The notes under the pieces: generated by a model
Database searches by the model: none
Seen by the model: the letters and a program-made list of their open reading frames with translations, nothing else
What the model was told of the DNA's origin: nothing
Shown: positions 54,793 through 63,372 of the stretch, one piece after another
Position numbering within the stretch: position 1 is the first letter of the stretch
How the letters are laid out: each line of letters opens with the position of its first letter
Program-made: the position numbers and the translations under genes
NCBI RefSeq assembly: GCF_036127095.1
Contig: NZ_CP108006.1
Span: 1,674,001-1,738,000 of the forward strand
Length of the DNA stretch: 64,000 nucleotides
Origin: Streptomyces sp. NBC_00335
Lineage (GTDB): Bacteria; Actinomycetota; Actinomycetes; Streptomycetales; Streptomycetaceae
Reading direction: 5' to 3'

Positions 54793-55779
54793 GTGGACGG
54801 GTTGCTGAGTGCGATAGGTCTCGACGAAGGACAGGAGTCCGCTTACCGCGCGCTGGTCGCGCTGGGGGCGGCGGAGATACCGGACCTCGCGCACCGGCTG
54901 ACGCTGCCGGTGCAGCAGACCGAACGGACCCTGCGCCACCTGGAGCGCCACGGGCTCGCCGCCCAGTCCTCCGCCCGGCCCGGCCGCTGGGTGGCGGCCC
55001 CGCCCGGGGTGGCCCTGGGCGCCCTGCTCACCCAGCAGCGGCACGAGCTGGAGCAGGCGGAGCTGGCGGCAGCCCTGCTGGCGGAGGAGTACCGGGCGGA
55101 GGCCGCCGAGCCGGCCGTGCACGACCTGGTGGAGGTGGTGACGGGCGCCAGCGCGGTGGCCCACCGCTTCCACCAGCTCCAGCTCGGCGCGGTGGAGGAG
55201 GTGCTCGCGCTGGTCAGCGGCCGGCCGCAGGTGGTGACGGGGACGGACAACGACGCGGAGGACCGGGCGGCCGTCCGCGGGGTCTCGTACCGGGTGGTCA
55301 TCGAACGGGATGTGCTCACCCAGCCCAGCGGGATCCGCGAGGCGTCCACGGCGCTGGCCCGCGGCGAGCACATCCGGGTGACGGCCGCGGTGCCGACCAA
55401 ACTCGTCATCGCGGACCGGTCGCTCGCGATGGTCCCGCTGACGGCGCGCGGCGCGGAGCCGGCGGCGCTGGTCGTGCACGCGTCGGGGCTGCTGGAGTCC
55501 CTGATGGGCCTCTTCGAGGCGGTCTGGCGGGAGTCGCTCCCGCTGCGGCTCGGCTCCACCGGCGCGCCGGAGGAATCGGACGGCGGACCCGACGCCACCG
55601 ACCTGGAGATCCTCACCCTCCTCCTGGCGGGGATGACGGACGCGAGCGTCGCGAAGCACCTGGAGCTGGGCCTGCGGACCGTCCAGCGACGGGTCAAGGG
55701 CCTGATGGAACTGTCGGGCGTCACGACCCGGCTGCAGCTCGGCTGGCACGCGTACGAACGGGGCTGGGTGGCCCGATAG
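54793..55779 (+). CDS. TrmB-like/LuxR-type helix-turn-helix regulator
   Basis: The 328-aa protein has an N-terminal TrmB-like winged helix (GLDEGQESAYRALVALGAAEIPDLAHRL) and a C-terminal LuxR-type helix-turn-helix (ILTLLLAGMTDASVAKHLELGLRTVQRRVKGLMELSG). Between them is a TrmB/phospholipase-D-like sensor region (RGVSYRVVIERDVL). This double-HTH type is common in Streptomyces, often next to secreted protease genes. It starts with GTG after GAGAGGG. Divergent orientation to the S8 peptidase gene makes that gene a likely target. Confidence 0.85.
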   Translation: MDGLLSAIGLDEGQESAYRALVALGAAEIPDLAHRLTLPVQQTERTLRHLERHGLAAQSSARPGRWVAAPPGVALGALLTQQRHELEQAELAAALLAEEYRAEAAEPAVHDLVEVVTGASAVAHRFHQLQLGAVEEVLALVSGRPQVVTGTDNDAEDRAAVRGVSYRVVIERDVLTQPSGIREASTALARGEHIRVTAAVPTKLVIADRSLAMVPLTARGAEPAALVVHASGLLESLMGLFEAVWRESLPLRLGSTGAPEESDGGPDATDLEILTLLLAGMTDASVAKHLELGLRTVQRRVKGLMELSGVTTRLQLGWHAYERGWVAR

Positions 55780-55803
55780 CCCCGGGCCGGGCAGGCTGAG
55801 CAG

Positions 55804-56295
55804 ATGGACCTGCCTCAGCTGCCCCAGTTGCTGCTGGTGGGGCTGGTGCTGGTGCTCGGACTGCTCGGGGTACTGGTCCCCGGCGCCCCCGGCACCCTCC
55901 TCGTCTGGGCCGGAGTCCTGTGGTGGGCGCTCCACGAACGGTCGACGGCCGCCTGGGGCCTGCTGGCGGGCGCGACGGCGCTGCTGCTGGTGGTGCAGGT
56001 GGTGAAGTGGCTGTTGCCCCCGCGGCGGCTCCGTGGGGTCGGCGTCACCCGCCGGATGGTGGTGTACGCGGGTGTGGGCGCGGTACTGGGCTTCGTGCTG
56101 CTCCCGGTGGTCGGCACGGTCCCCGGCTTCGTGGGCGGCATCTACCTCTGCGAGCGACGCCGCCTGGGCGCCCACGGGGAGGCGTGGGCGTCGGTGCGGG
56201 CGGTGATGCGGGCGGTGGGGACGAGCGTGCTGGTGGAGCTGTTCGCGTGCCTGCTGGTGGTGGGGGCGTGGGTGGGGACGGTGCTGTGGGCGTAG
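55804..56295 (+). CDS. DUF456 membrane protein
   Basis: The 163-aa protein is almost entirely hydrophobic with about four membrane segments and the DUF456 pattern: PGAPGTLLVWAGVLWWAL near the start, VGVTRRMVVYAGVGAVLGFVLLPVVG and PGFVGGIYLCERRR. The role is unknown. It starts 24 bases after the regulator gene and is probably cotranscribed. Confidence 0.85.
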   Translation: MDLPQLPQLLLVGLVLVLGLLGVLVPGAPGTLLVWAGVLWWALHERSTAAWGLLAGATALLLVVQVVKWLLPPRRLRGVGVTRRMVVYAGVGAVLGFVLLPVVGTVPGFVGGIYLCERRRLGAHGEAWASVRAVMRAVGTSVLVELFACLLVVGAWVGTVLWA

Positions 56296-56560
56296 CCGCA
56301 CCTCAGCCGGGCCGCCGCCCGGCTCCCCGCCCCGCCCTTCGCCCGGCCTCTGCCGACCCCTCGCCCTGATCCCGGTCCGGCGCTCTCGCCCCGCCTCCGC
56401 CGGCGCTCTCGCCCGGCCCCCTCACCGACCCCGCCGGCCCCTCGCCCTGATCCCGGTCCGGCCTCTCGCCCTGATCCCGGTCCGGCTTCTCGCCCGGCCC
56501 TCTCGCCGGCCTCTGCCGACCCCGCCGCCGGTCCCTCTCCCTCATCTTGATCAACCGAAC
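56296..56560. repeat. Spacer with three exact copies of a 20-base repeat
   Basis: The 265 gene-free bases (312 to the ArsR start) contain TCGCCCTGATCCCGGTCCGG at 56361-56380, 56442-56461 and 56466-56485, plus degenerate CTCTCGCCCGGC blocks. The repeat is pyrimidine-biased on the plus strand. Slippage-derived satellite sequence is the simplest reading; no hairpin or coding content is seen. Confidence 0.7.
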
Positions 56561-56601
56561 GCGCAATCCTCTTGCGCAATGGTCAAGAAACATTGACCAT
56601 T
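56561..56601 (+). promoter_or_regulatory. Two palindromic operators upstream of the ArsR-type regulator
   Basis: GCGCAA (56561-56566) and TTGCGC (56572-56577) form one inverted repeat with a 5-base centre. AATGGTCAA (56578-56586) and TTGACCATT (56593-56601) form a second with a 6-base centre, ending 6 bases before the ATG. ArsR/MarR-like winged helix proteins bind such sites, so autorepression of the regulator-exporter operon is likely. Confidence 0.7.
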
Positions 56602-56607
56602 GGCGAC

Positions 56608-57147
56608 ATGCCTACCGACGAGCTACCCGAAACGCTTCACGTCACCACTGACGACCAGATGCGCGCGGTCTCCAACCTCACGCGCCACCGGATCATGGCC
56701 ATGCTCCGGTTCGAGCCGGCGACGATCACCCAGATCGCCGCCCGGGTGGGCCTGGCGAAGGGAAGCTCCAGCTATCACGTACGGCTGCTGGAGCGGGCCG
56801 GTCTCGTGAAGGTGGTGCGGACCCGGAAGGTGCGGGGGGTCACCGAGCGGTACTACGCGATGGCCGCGCGGTCGATCGTGCTGCCGGATCGGGGCGAGGG
56901 CGGGCCGGACGTGCTGATGCGGCATGCGGTGGCGGACCTGGAGGAGTCGCCGGCGGAGAGCCAGCGGCACGTGGGGATGATGCATCTGCGGCTCACCGAG
57001 GAGCAGTTCGCGGAGCTGGGGGCGCGACTGGGGGCATTGGCCCGCGAGTACCGGGAGTTGTCCGATCCCTCACTGCCGGACACGTCACTCGTCTTCGCAC
57101 TGTTCCACCCGGCACGCCGCAACGAGACCGAGGGAGACGCCAAGTGA
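56608..57147 (+). CDS. ArsR-like winged-helix regulator
   Basis: The 179-aa protein has an N-terminal winged helix (RHRIMAMLRFEPATITQIAARVGLAKGSSSYHVRLLERAGLVKVVRTRKVRG) typical of ArsR regulators that act on MFS exporters in Streptomyces, then a helical C-terminal effector domain. The ATG at 56608 was chosen because the operators end just before it; an upstream in-frame start would run through them. It overlaps the MFS gene by 4 bases. Confidence 0.87.
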   Translation: MPTDELPETLHVTTDDQMRAVSNLTRHRIMAMLRFEPATITQIAARVGLAKGSSSYHVRLLERAGLVKVVRTRKVRGVTERYYAMAARSIVLPDRGEGGPDVLMRHAVADLEESPAESQRHVGMMHLRLTEEQFAELGARLGALAREYRELSDPSLPDTSLVFALFHPARRNETEGDAK

Positions 57148-58430
57148 CTTCAGAACTCAAGAAGTTGCCGTCCGGGTTCGGACGACTGTGGACCGCGCAG
57201 ACGGTGTCCTCGCTCGGCGACGGGGTGACGCATGCCGCACTGCCGCTGATCGCGTTGACGCTGACGCGGGATCCGATGGCGCTCGCCGTCGTCACCGCCG
57301 CCGGCACTCTGCCGTGGCTGCTCTTCGGGGTGCTCGGCGGTGCGCTGGTGGACCGCTGGGACCGCCGGCGCACGATGTGGGTCGCGGACGCCGCACGCGC
57401 GGTGCTCCTCGCGATACCGGTGGCAGCGGCCGCGCTCGACATGCTGAGCATTCCACTGCTCGCGGTCGTCGGCTTCCTGCTCGGCCTCGGCGGGCTCTTC
57501 TTCGACACGGCCGCCACGGCCTATCTGCCGGATCTGCTCGGCCGTGACCCCGCGCTCCTGGAGCGCGCCAACTCCCGCCTGCGCGGCGCCCAGACCGCCG
57601 CGTCCGGCTTCGCCGGGCCGCCCGCGGGCAGTGCGCTGCTCGCGCTGGGGCGGGCGGTTCCGCTGCTCGCCGACGCGGTGTCGTTCGCGGTCTCCGCACT
57701 GCTCGTACGGTCGCTGCCCGCCGTGCCCCGGCCCGCACCGCAGGCCCGCGAGTCGCTGCTGCGGCAGGCCCGGGCCGGGGCCTCGTACGTCTTCAAGGAC
57801 CAGCTGCTGCTCGGGCTCGCACTGCGCCCGGCGGTCGGCAACATCGCGTTCCTCGCCGTGGAGACCGTGCTCGCCCTCTTCGCCCACGACCGTCTCGGCA
57901 TCGGCGCCTTCGGCTTCGGCCTGCTCCTCACGGCGGAGGCCACCGGCGGCCTGCTCGGCGCGGGCATCGCCTCCTTCCTCGGCCGGCGCCTCGGCACCGG
58001 CACCGCGCTGACCTGCACGGCCGCGGTCGAGGGGCTGGCCATCCTGGGACTCGCCACCGCCACGAACCCGTACGTGGCCGGCCTCGCGCTCGCCGTCTGC
58101 GGGGCGGGCATGGGCGCCACGATGGTGCTCGCACCCTCCCTGAGGCAGACGATCGTCCCCGCCCACCTGATGGGCCGGGTCGCCTCCACCTCCCGCATGC
58201 TCGCCATGTGCGCCGCCCCGTTCGGCGCCTTCCTCGGCGGCTGGCTGGCCACCGTGTACGACGTGCGCACCCCGCTCTACGCCGCCTCCGGCCTCCTGCT
58301 CGCCATGACCGCCGTCACGGCGACCATGACCAGCAACCGCCGGGTCGAGGCGGCGCTGCGCGCAACCGCCGCGACCGGCACGCCGGATCACCAGGACTCC
58401 GAGGAGCAGAGCAAGGCAGTACACGGGTAG
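57144..58430 (+). CDS. MFS transporter (drug-exporter-like)
   Basis: The 428-aa protein has 12 hydrophobic segments and the MFS loop motif ALVDRWDRRRTM between segments 2 and 3. It resembles the enterobactin-exporter/EntS-like and macrolide-efflux group (GRLWTAQTVSSLGDGVTHAALPLIAL). The GTG start overlaps the ArsR stop, showing translational coupling. Expected role: export of a toxic compound sensed by the ArsR protein; substrate unknown. Confidence 0.9.
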   Translation: MTSELKKLPSGFGRLWTAQTVSSLGDGVTHAALPLIALTLTRDPMALAVVTAAGTLPWLLFGVLGGALVDRWDRRRTMWVADAARAVLLAIPVAAAALDMLSIPLLAVVGFLLGLGGLFFDTAATAYLPDLLGRDPALLERANSRLRGAQTAASGFAGPPAGSALLALGRAVPLLADAVSFAVSALLVRSLPAVPRPAPQARESLLRQARAGASYVFKDQLLLGLALRPAVGNIAFLAVETVLALFAHDRLGIGAFGFGLLLTAEATGGLLGAGIASFLGRRLGTGTALTCTAAVEGLAILGLATATNPYVAGLALAVCGAGMGATMVLAPSLRQTIVPAHLMGRVASTSRMLAMCAAPFGAFLGGWLATVYDVRTPLYAASGLLLAMTAVTATMTSNRRVEAALRATAATGTPDHQDSEEQSKAVHG

Positions 58431-58477
58431 TCCACGGGTAGTCCGCACCCCGCCCGTAGGCGGCGGGGTACGGGACC

Positions 58478-58531
58478 GGGTCCCGGGGCGGGTACGAACC
58501 TGCCCCGGGACCCAGTGGGTCCCGGGGCAGG
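58478..58531. terminator. Overlapping alternative hairpins between MFS and rsgA
   Basis: A central arm (58502-58513) can pair either with the left arm GGGTCCCGGGGC at 58478-58489 (12 bp) or, as part of 58499-58513, with GGGTCCCGGGGCAGG at 58517-58531 (15 bp, 3-nt loop). The stops of the two convergent genes lie on either side, so it should terminate both. Confidence 0.75.
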
Positions 58532-58583
58532 CGCATCCGGGGGGGGCGGGCCTCCGGGGGCAGTGCCCCGGAGGCGGTGGCCG

Positions 58584-59690
<1,107 letters not shown>

Positions 59691-59755
59691 GGGAAACCCT
59701 TCACAGGGTGGCCCCGGCGGTGCGCGCCGCTACCGGGCGCGAAAGGGGTTCGAGG

Positions 59756-59827
59756 TCAGCCGGAGACCACAGAAGTGACATTGATGGTCTTCTGAGTGCG
59801 GGCAACGCCCTGCGCCATGACAGTCAT
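59756..59827 (-). CDS. Putative 23-aa leader peptide upstream of rsgA
   Basis: On the minus strand ATG ACT GTC ATG ... GGC TGA encodes MTVMAQGVART followed by QKTINVTSVVSG. It is preceded by GGAGGTGAG with a 7-base gap, almost the full anti-Shine-Dalgarno complement and far stronger than that of rsgA itself. A hairpin (TCCCGC/GCGGGA, about 59870-59890) lies upstream. The ORF is too short for similarity to speak for it; the ribosome binding site is the main evidence. It may control rsgA or be a small functional peptide. Confidence 0.5.
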   Translation of the reverse strand: MTVMAQGVARTQKTINVTSVVSG

Positions 59828-60015
59828 CAATGAACTCACCTCCGGGTCTGCATACGTGCTGACGAACCGTCCCGCACCGATCAGGCGGGAACGACCCCAC
59901 CGTAACAAGCACCCTCAGGCGTGCGCCACTTCTTTTACGGGGCGTCCTGAAGCCGGGTTTCGAACTTACCGCCGGTCAGGCCCGGCCGAAGAAATCGGCA
60001 GTCAAGTCGGCTACA

Positions 60016-60030
60016 GAACATAAGCTGTTC
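60016..60030 (+). promoter_or_regulatory. Possible TetR operator
   Basis: GAACA (60016-60020) and TGTTC (60026-60030) form a 5+5 inverted repeat around TAAGC, ending 2 bases before the ATG of the TetR-type gene. The position suits autorepression. Confidence 0.4.
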
Positions 60031-60032
60031 CG

Positions 60033-60893
60033 ATGGAGACCAGCAGAACCGCAGATTCTGAGACGATTTACGAGACGCAGTGCACCGTAGCCGCCGCGTC
60101 GCGGAACACGTCGACGACCGAGACCGCCCCCGACACCCGGCAACGGATCCTGCGGGTCTCCATGGAGCTGTTCGCGGTCCACGGGTTCCACGAGACCTCG
60201 CTGCGGGAGATCGCCGAACGGGTGGGCGTCTCCAAGCCGGCGGTGCTCTACCACTTCCCCGGAAAGGCCGACATCCTCGGCGCCCTGGTCGAGCCGATGC
60301 TCCGCGATCTGGCGGCCGCCCTGGCCCGCGCCGCCGCGTCGGCGCGTCCCGGTGGATCCGGCGCGGCGGGCGGCTCCGGTTCCGGTGCCGAGCGTGCGCG
60401 GTGGGCCGCCATCGAGGGGGTCCTCGACGTCTGGCTGCAGCACCGCCACCTGCTCCGGCTGAACCTGCAGGACATGGCCCTGGCCACCCCCGGACCGGCC
60501 TTCGCCCGCCTGCGCGACGCCACGCTCCGGGCGAACTCCCTGGTCGCGGGGGCGGAGCCCGGCTTCGCGGAGCGGGTGCGCGCCGCCCAGGCCGTCGCCA
60601 TGCTCTCCGACCCGGTGGTGCTCTTCGCCGACGCCCCCGTCCCCGCGCTGCGCGAGGCCGTGCTGGACGGCGTACGGCGCCTGCTGGACGGGCCCGCCGA
60701 GCCCGCTCCCCCGACCGCACGGCCCGTACCGGGAGGCCGGCGCGGGCGGCCCGCCGCCATGAGCCCCGCCATGATCGAGGCCGCCCGCCGGATGCACGCG
60801 GCGGGCAGCGGGGCCACCGCGATCGCCGCCGCCCTCGGGGTCTCCCGGGCCACGGTCTACCGGCACCTGCCCCAGGAGGAAGCCCCCGGGTGA
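60033..60893 (+). CDS. TetR-family regulator with an extra C-terminal resolvase-like helix-turn-helix
   Basis: The 286-aa protein has a TetR N-terminal DNA-binding domain at about 35-80 (TRQRILRVSMELFAVHGFHETSLREIAERVGVSKPAVLYHF), a TetR-type helical core, then a Pro-rich linker and a second DNA-binding unit at about 235-283. The second unit, GRPAAMSPAMIEAARRMHAAG...IAAALGVSRATVYRHL, is the C-terminal HTH pattern of serine resolvases/invertases (Hin-like). Ordinary TetR proteins have only the first. There is no clear ribosome binding site before the ATG, so the mRNA may be leaderless. Target unknown; the neighbouring VOC gene is a candidate. Confidence 0.85.
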   Translation: METSRTADSETIYETQCTVAAASRNTSTTETAPDTRQRILRVSMELFAVHGFHETSLREIAERVGVSKPAVLYHFPGKADILGALVEPMLRDLAAALARAAASARPGGSGAAGGSGSGAERARWAAIEGVLDVWLQHRHLLRLNLQDMALATPGPAFARLRDATLRANSLVAGAEPGFAERVRAAQAVAMLSDPVVLFADAPVPALREAVLDGVRRLLDGPAEPAPPTARPVPGGRRGRPAAMSPAMIEAARRMHAAGSGATAIAAALGVSRATVYRHLPQEEAPG

Positions 60894-60991
60894 CGGGCCC
60901 GGACCGGATCGGCCGGCCAACCACGGCAGCGCCGCCGCCGGTGTCCGATTCGTTCAAGACCGGCCCGGCCGGGCGTGCCTAGGGTGAGTCC

Positions 60992-61420
60992 ATGACTCCC
61001 CGACTCGACATGATCGGCATCATCGTCTCCGACATGGCCGCATCGCTCGCCTTCTACCGCCGTCTCGGCATCGACGTGCCCGCCGAGGCCGACTCCCAGC
61101 CGCACGTCGAAGCCGTCCTGCCGGGCGGGCAGCGGATCGGTTTCGACACGGAGGAGGTCATCCGCTCCTTCGACCCGTCCTGGACCCGCCCCACGAGCGA
61201 CGGCCGGGTGGGGCTCGCCTTCCTCTGCGACTCCCCCGCCGAGGTGGACTCGCTGTACGCGGAGCTGACGGAGGCCGGGAACACGGGCCACCTGAAGCCC
61301 TGGGACGCCTTCTGGGGGCAGCGCTACGCCGTGGTCCTGGACCCGGACGGCTCCGGGGTCTCCCTCTTCGCACCGGCGGACCCGGCGGACGGCCCCTCCG
61401 CCACCGGCCCCGCCGCGTAG
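60992..61420 (+). CDS. VOC (glyoxalase-like) protein
   Basis: The 142-aa protein begins MTPRLDMIGIIVSDMAASLAFYRRLGID and ends DPDGSGVSLFAPA, a single VOC domain. Function within the superfamily is unknown. Its last 97 bases overlap the end of the AraC gene on the other strand. It follows the TetR-type gene by 98 bases on the same strand. Confidence 0.87.
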   Translation: MTPRLDMIGIIVSDMAASLAFYRRLGIDVPAEADSQPHVEAVLPGGQRIGFDTEEVIRSFDPSWTRPTSDGRVGLAFLCDSPAEVDSLYAELTEAGNTGHLKPWDAFWGQRYAVVLDPDGSGVSLFAPADPADGPSATGPAA

Positions 61421-62217
61421 GCCCCCGGCGTGGTCCCCGCCAGGGCGCGCACCTCGCGGCTGTAGTGGGCCTGGTCGGCGTATCCGGCCGCCGCGGCCAC
61501 CGCCGCCTGCGGCAGCCCGCGCCGGGTCAGCGCGAGGGCCCGCTGGAGGCGCAGGATCCGCCCCAGCGTGCGGGGGCCGTAGCCGAAGGCGTCGAGGGAG
61601 CGCCGGTGCAGCTGCCGCTCCCCGAGGCCGACCGCCCCCGCCACGGCGGCCACCCCCTGCCCGGCGCGCAGCCGGGCCGTCACCTCCGTGACGACGGGGT
61701 CCGGGGGGCCGCCCTCGGCCGTGCGGAGCCGGGCCAGCTCTTCCAGTCCCTCGCGGGGATCCCCGTACGCGGCCACGAGCGCGGTGAGGCGCCGTACCTC
61801 GGCGGCGGGCCACAGGTCCGCCAGCTCGACCCGCCGGTCCCGCAGGACCCGGGCCGGTACGCCGAGCAGCGCGGGCGCCGTGCCGGGGGCCAGCCGGATC
61901 CCGGCGAAGCCCGAGCCCGGTACCTCTCCGGAGGGGTGCGCGGCGGTGTCGGGCCCGGCGACCAGGAGCCGTCCGTCCACCCACAGCAGGTCCATGCACC
62001 CGTCGGGCAGCACCAGGCCGGCGCCGGTGCCGCCGGCCCGCCAGAGCACGGCTCCGGCGACCGTCCGGGACGGCCGTTCCTCGTACGGCGCCTCGCCCCG
62101 TGGCCCGTCCCGCACTTCGTCCCGTGCCCCGTCCCGTGCCCCGTGCCGTGCTTCGTGCCGTGCCTCGTGCCCCGAGCCGGGCACGGCGTCGTCCGCGCTG
62201 TCCGCCACGGACACCAC
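61324..62217 (-). CDS. AraC-family transcriptional regulator
   Basis: The 297-aa protein has an N-terminal cupin-like domain (LPDGCMDLLWVDGRLLVAGPD) of the DUF6597/AraC-ligand type and a C-terminal AraC DNA-binding domain (VAAVAGAVGLGERQLHRRSLDAFGYGPRTLGRILRLQRAL). Residues about 15-42 are a degenerate repeat of HEAR/GARD units. The start is GTG at 62217; a later start after this repeat is possible. It ends inside the oppositely oriented VOC gene. It begins 14 bases from the end of the BrkB-like gene and may be cotranscribed with it. Confidence 0.85.
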   Translation of the reverse strand: MVSVADSADDAVPGSGHEARHEARHGARDGARDEVRDGPRGEAPYEERPSRTVAGAVLWRAGGTGAGLVLPDGCMDLLWVDGRLLVAGPDTAAHPSGEVPGSGFAGIRLAPGTAPALLGVPARVLRDRRVELADLWPAAEVRRLTALVAAYGDPREGLEELARLRTAEGGPPDPVVTEVTARLRAGQGVAAVAGAVGLGERQLHRRSLDAFGYGPRTLGRILRLQRALALTRRGLPQAAVAAAAGYADQAHYSREVRALAGTTPGAYAAGPVAEGPSAGSAGAKRETPEPSGSRTTA

Positions 62218-62230
62218 GCTACGGCGGCGG

Positions 62231-63355
62231 TCAGTGCTTGCGCAGGCGGGAGTGGTAGTCCTCGGGGGGCAGGAACTTCGACCAGCGCTCCGGGAACTCC
62301 GAGGGCATGCCCCCGTCCTCCTCGCCGTCGTCGTCCTCCGACTCCCCCTCGGCCATGGCCCGCCAGGCGGCGGCCCGGGCCACGAGCTGGGCGGCCTCGG
62401 CCTCGCGGACCCGCTCGTTCGCCTCGCGGGCGGCCGCGGTGGCCACCGAGGGCCAGACCCGGTCGATCGCGGCGTTGACGGCGGCCCCGACGAGGACGGC
62501 GAAGGCGGAGATGCCGATCCACAGCAGGATCGCCACGGGGGCGGCCAGCGATCCGTAGATGGTCGGGCCCTCCACCGTGTTGGTGAGGTAGATCCGCAGC
62601 AGGAACGAGCCGAGCACCCACATGGCGAGGGCGACCAGCGCGCCGGGCACGTCCTCGATCCAGGGCGAGCGGACCGGGACGGAGACGTGGTAGAGCGTGG
62701 TCAGGAAGGCGATGGAGAGCAGCGTGACGACGGGCCAGTACATGACCGCGATCACCTCCGTGCTCCAGGGCACCAGCCGCACCACCGCGTCCGGGCCGAC
62801 CACCATCAGCGGCAGCACGATGGCGCCGATCAGCAGGGCGGCGATGTAGAGGACGAAGGCGAGCAGCCGGGTCTTGACGATGCCGCGGTGTCCGTCGAGC
62901 CCGTACATGACGGTGATGGTGTCGATGAAGACGTTGACGGCGCGCGAGCCCGACCAGAGGGCGAAGGCGAACCCGAGGGAGATGAGGTCGGGCCGGCCCC
63001 GGCCGGTGACATCGTCGAGCATCGGTTTGGCGATGTCGTTGACGCCCCGGTCGGACAGGATGGTGCCGACGGCCCGCAGGATGTTCTCCTCGATGCTGGC
63101 GACGGTCGTGCCGCCCGACCAGCCGTCGACGTAGCCGAGGAGTCCCAGCAGGCCCAGGAAGAGCGGGGGCAGCGAGAGCAGGGTGAAGAAGGCCGCCTCG
63201 GCGGCGAGTCCGAGGATCCGGTACTCGATGCACGAGTTCACGGTGTCTTTGAGCAGCAGCCACGCCATCTTGCGCTTGGAGACGTTGCGGTAGAGGGCGC
63301 GGGCCCGGTGGAGGCGTCCCGGAATCCGCTCGGGTGTTTCTTTCGCGTGCTGCAC
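62231..63355 (-). CDS. YihY/BrkB-family membrane protein
   Basis: The 374-aa protein has about six membrane segments with the family pattern (LAAEAAFFTLLSLPPLFLGLLGLLGYV near the start, then ALWSGSRAVNVFIDTI and PTIYGSLAAPVAILLWIGISAFAVLVGAAVNA). It ends in an acidic tail (ESEDDDGEEDGG) and a basic C-terminus. The family's role is not settled; it was once misnamed ribonuclease BN. The GTG at 63355 has AAGGA only 1-2 bases away, poor spacing, so the true start may differ. Confidence 0.88.
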   Translation of the reverse strand: MQHAKETPERIPGRLHRARALYRNVSKRKMAWLLLKDTVNSCIEYRILGLAAEAAFFTLLSLPPLFLGLLGLLGYVDGWSGGTTVASIEENILRAVGTILSDRGVNDIAKPMLDDVTGRGRPDLISLGFAFALWSGSRAVNVFIDTITVMYGLDGHRGIVKTRLLAFVLYIAALLIGAIVLPLMVVGPDAVVRLVPWSTEVIAVMYWPVVTLLSIAFLTTLYHVSVPVRSPWIEDVPGALVALAMWVLGSFLLRIYLTNTVEGPTIYGSLAAPVAILLWIGISAFAVLVGAAVNAAIDRVWPSVATAAAREANERVREAEAAQLVARAAAWRAMAEGESEDDDGEEDGGMPSEFPERWSKFLPPEDYHSRLRKH

Positions 63356-63372
63356 GTCCTTACGGTATCGGC

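Noticed and set aside
54601..56301. A 567-codon upstream extension of the S8 peptidase frame
   Set aside because: It is antisense to the TrmB/LuxR-type and DUF456 genes, and the signal peptide and ribosome binding site fix the start at 54600.
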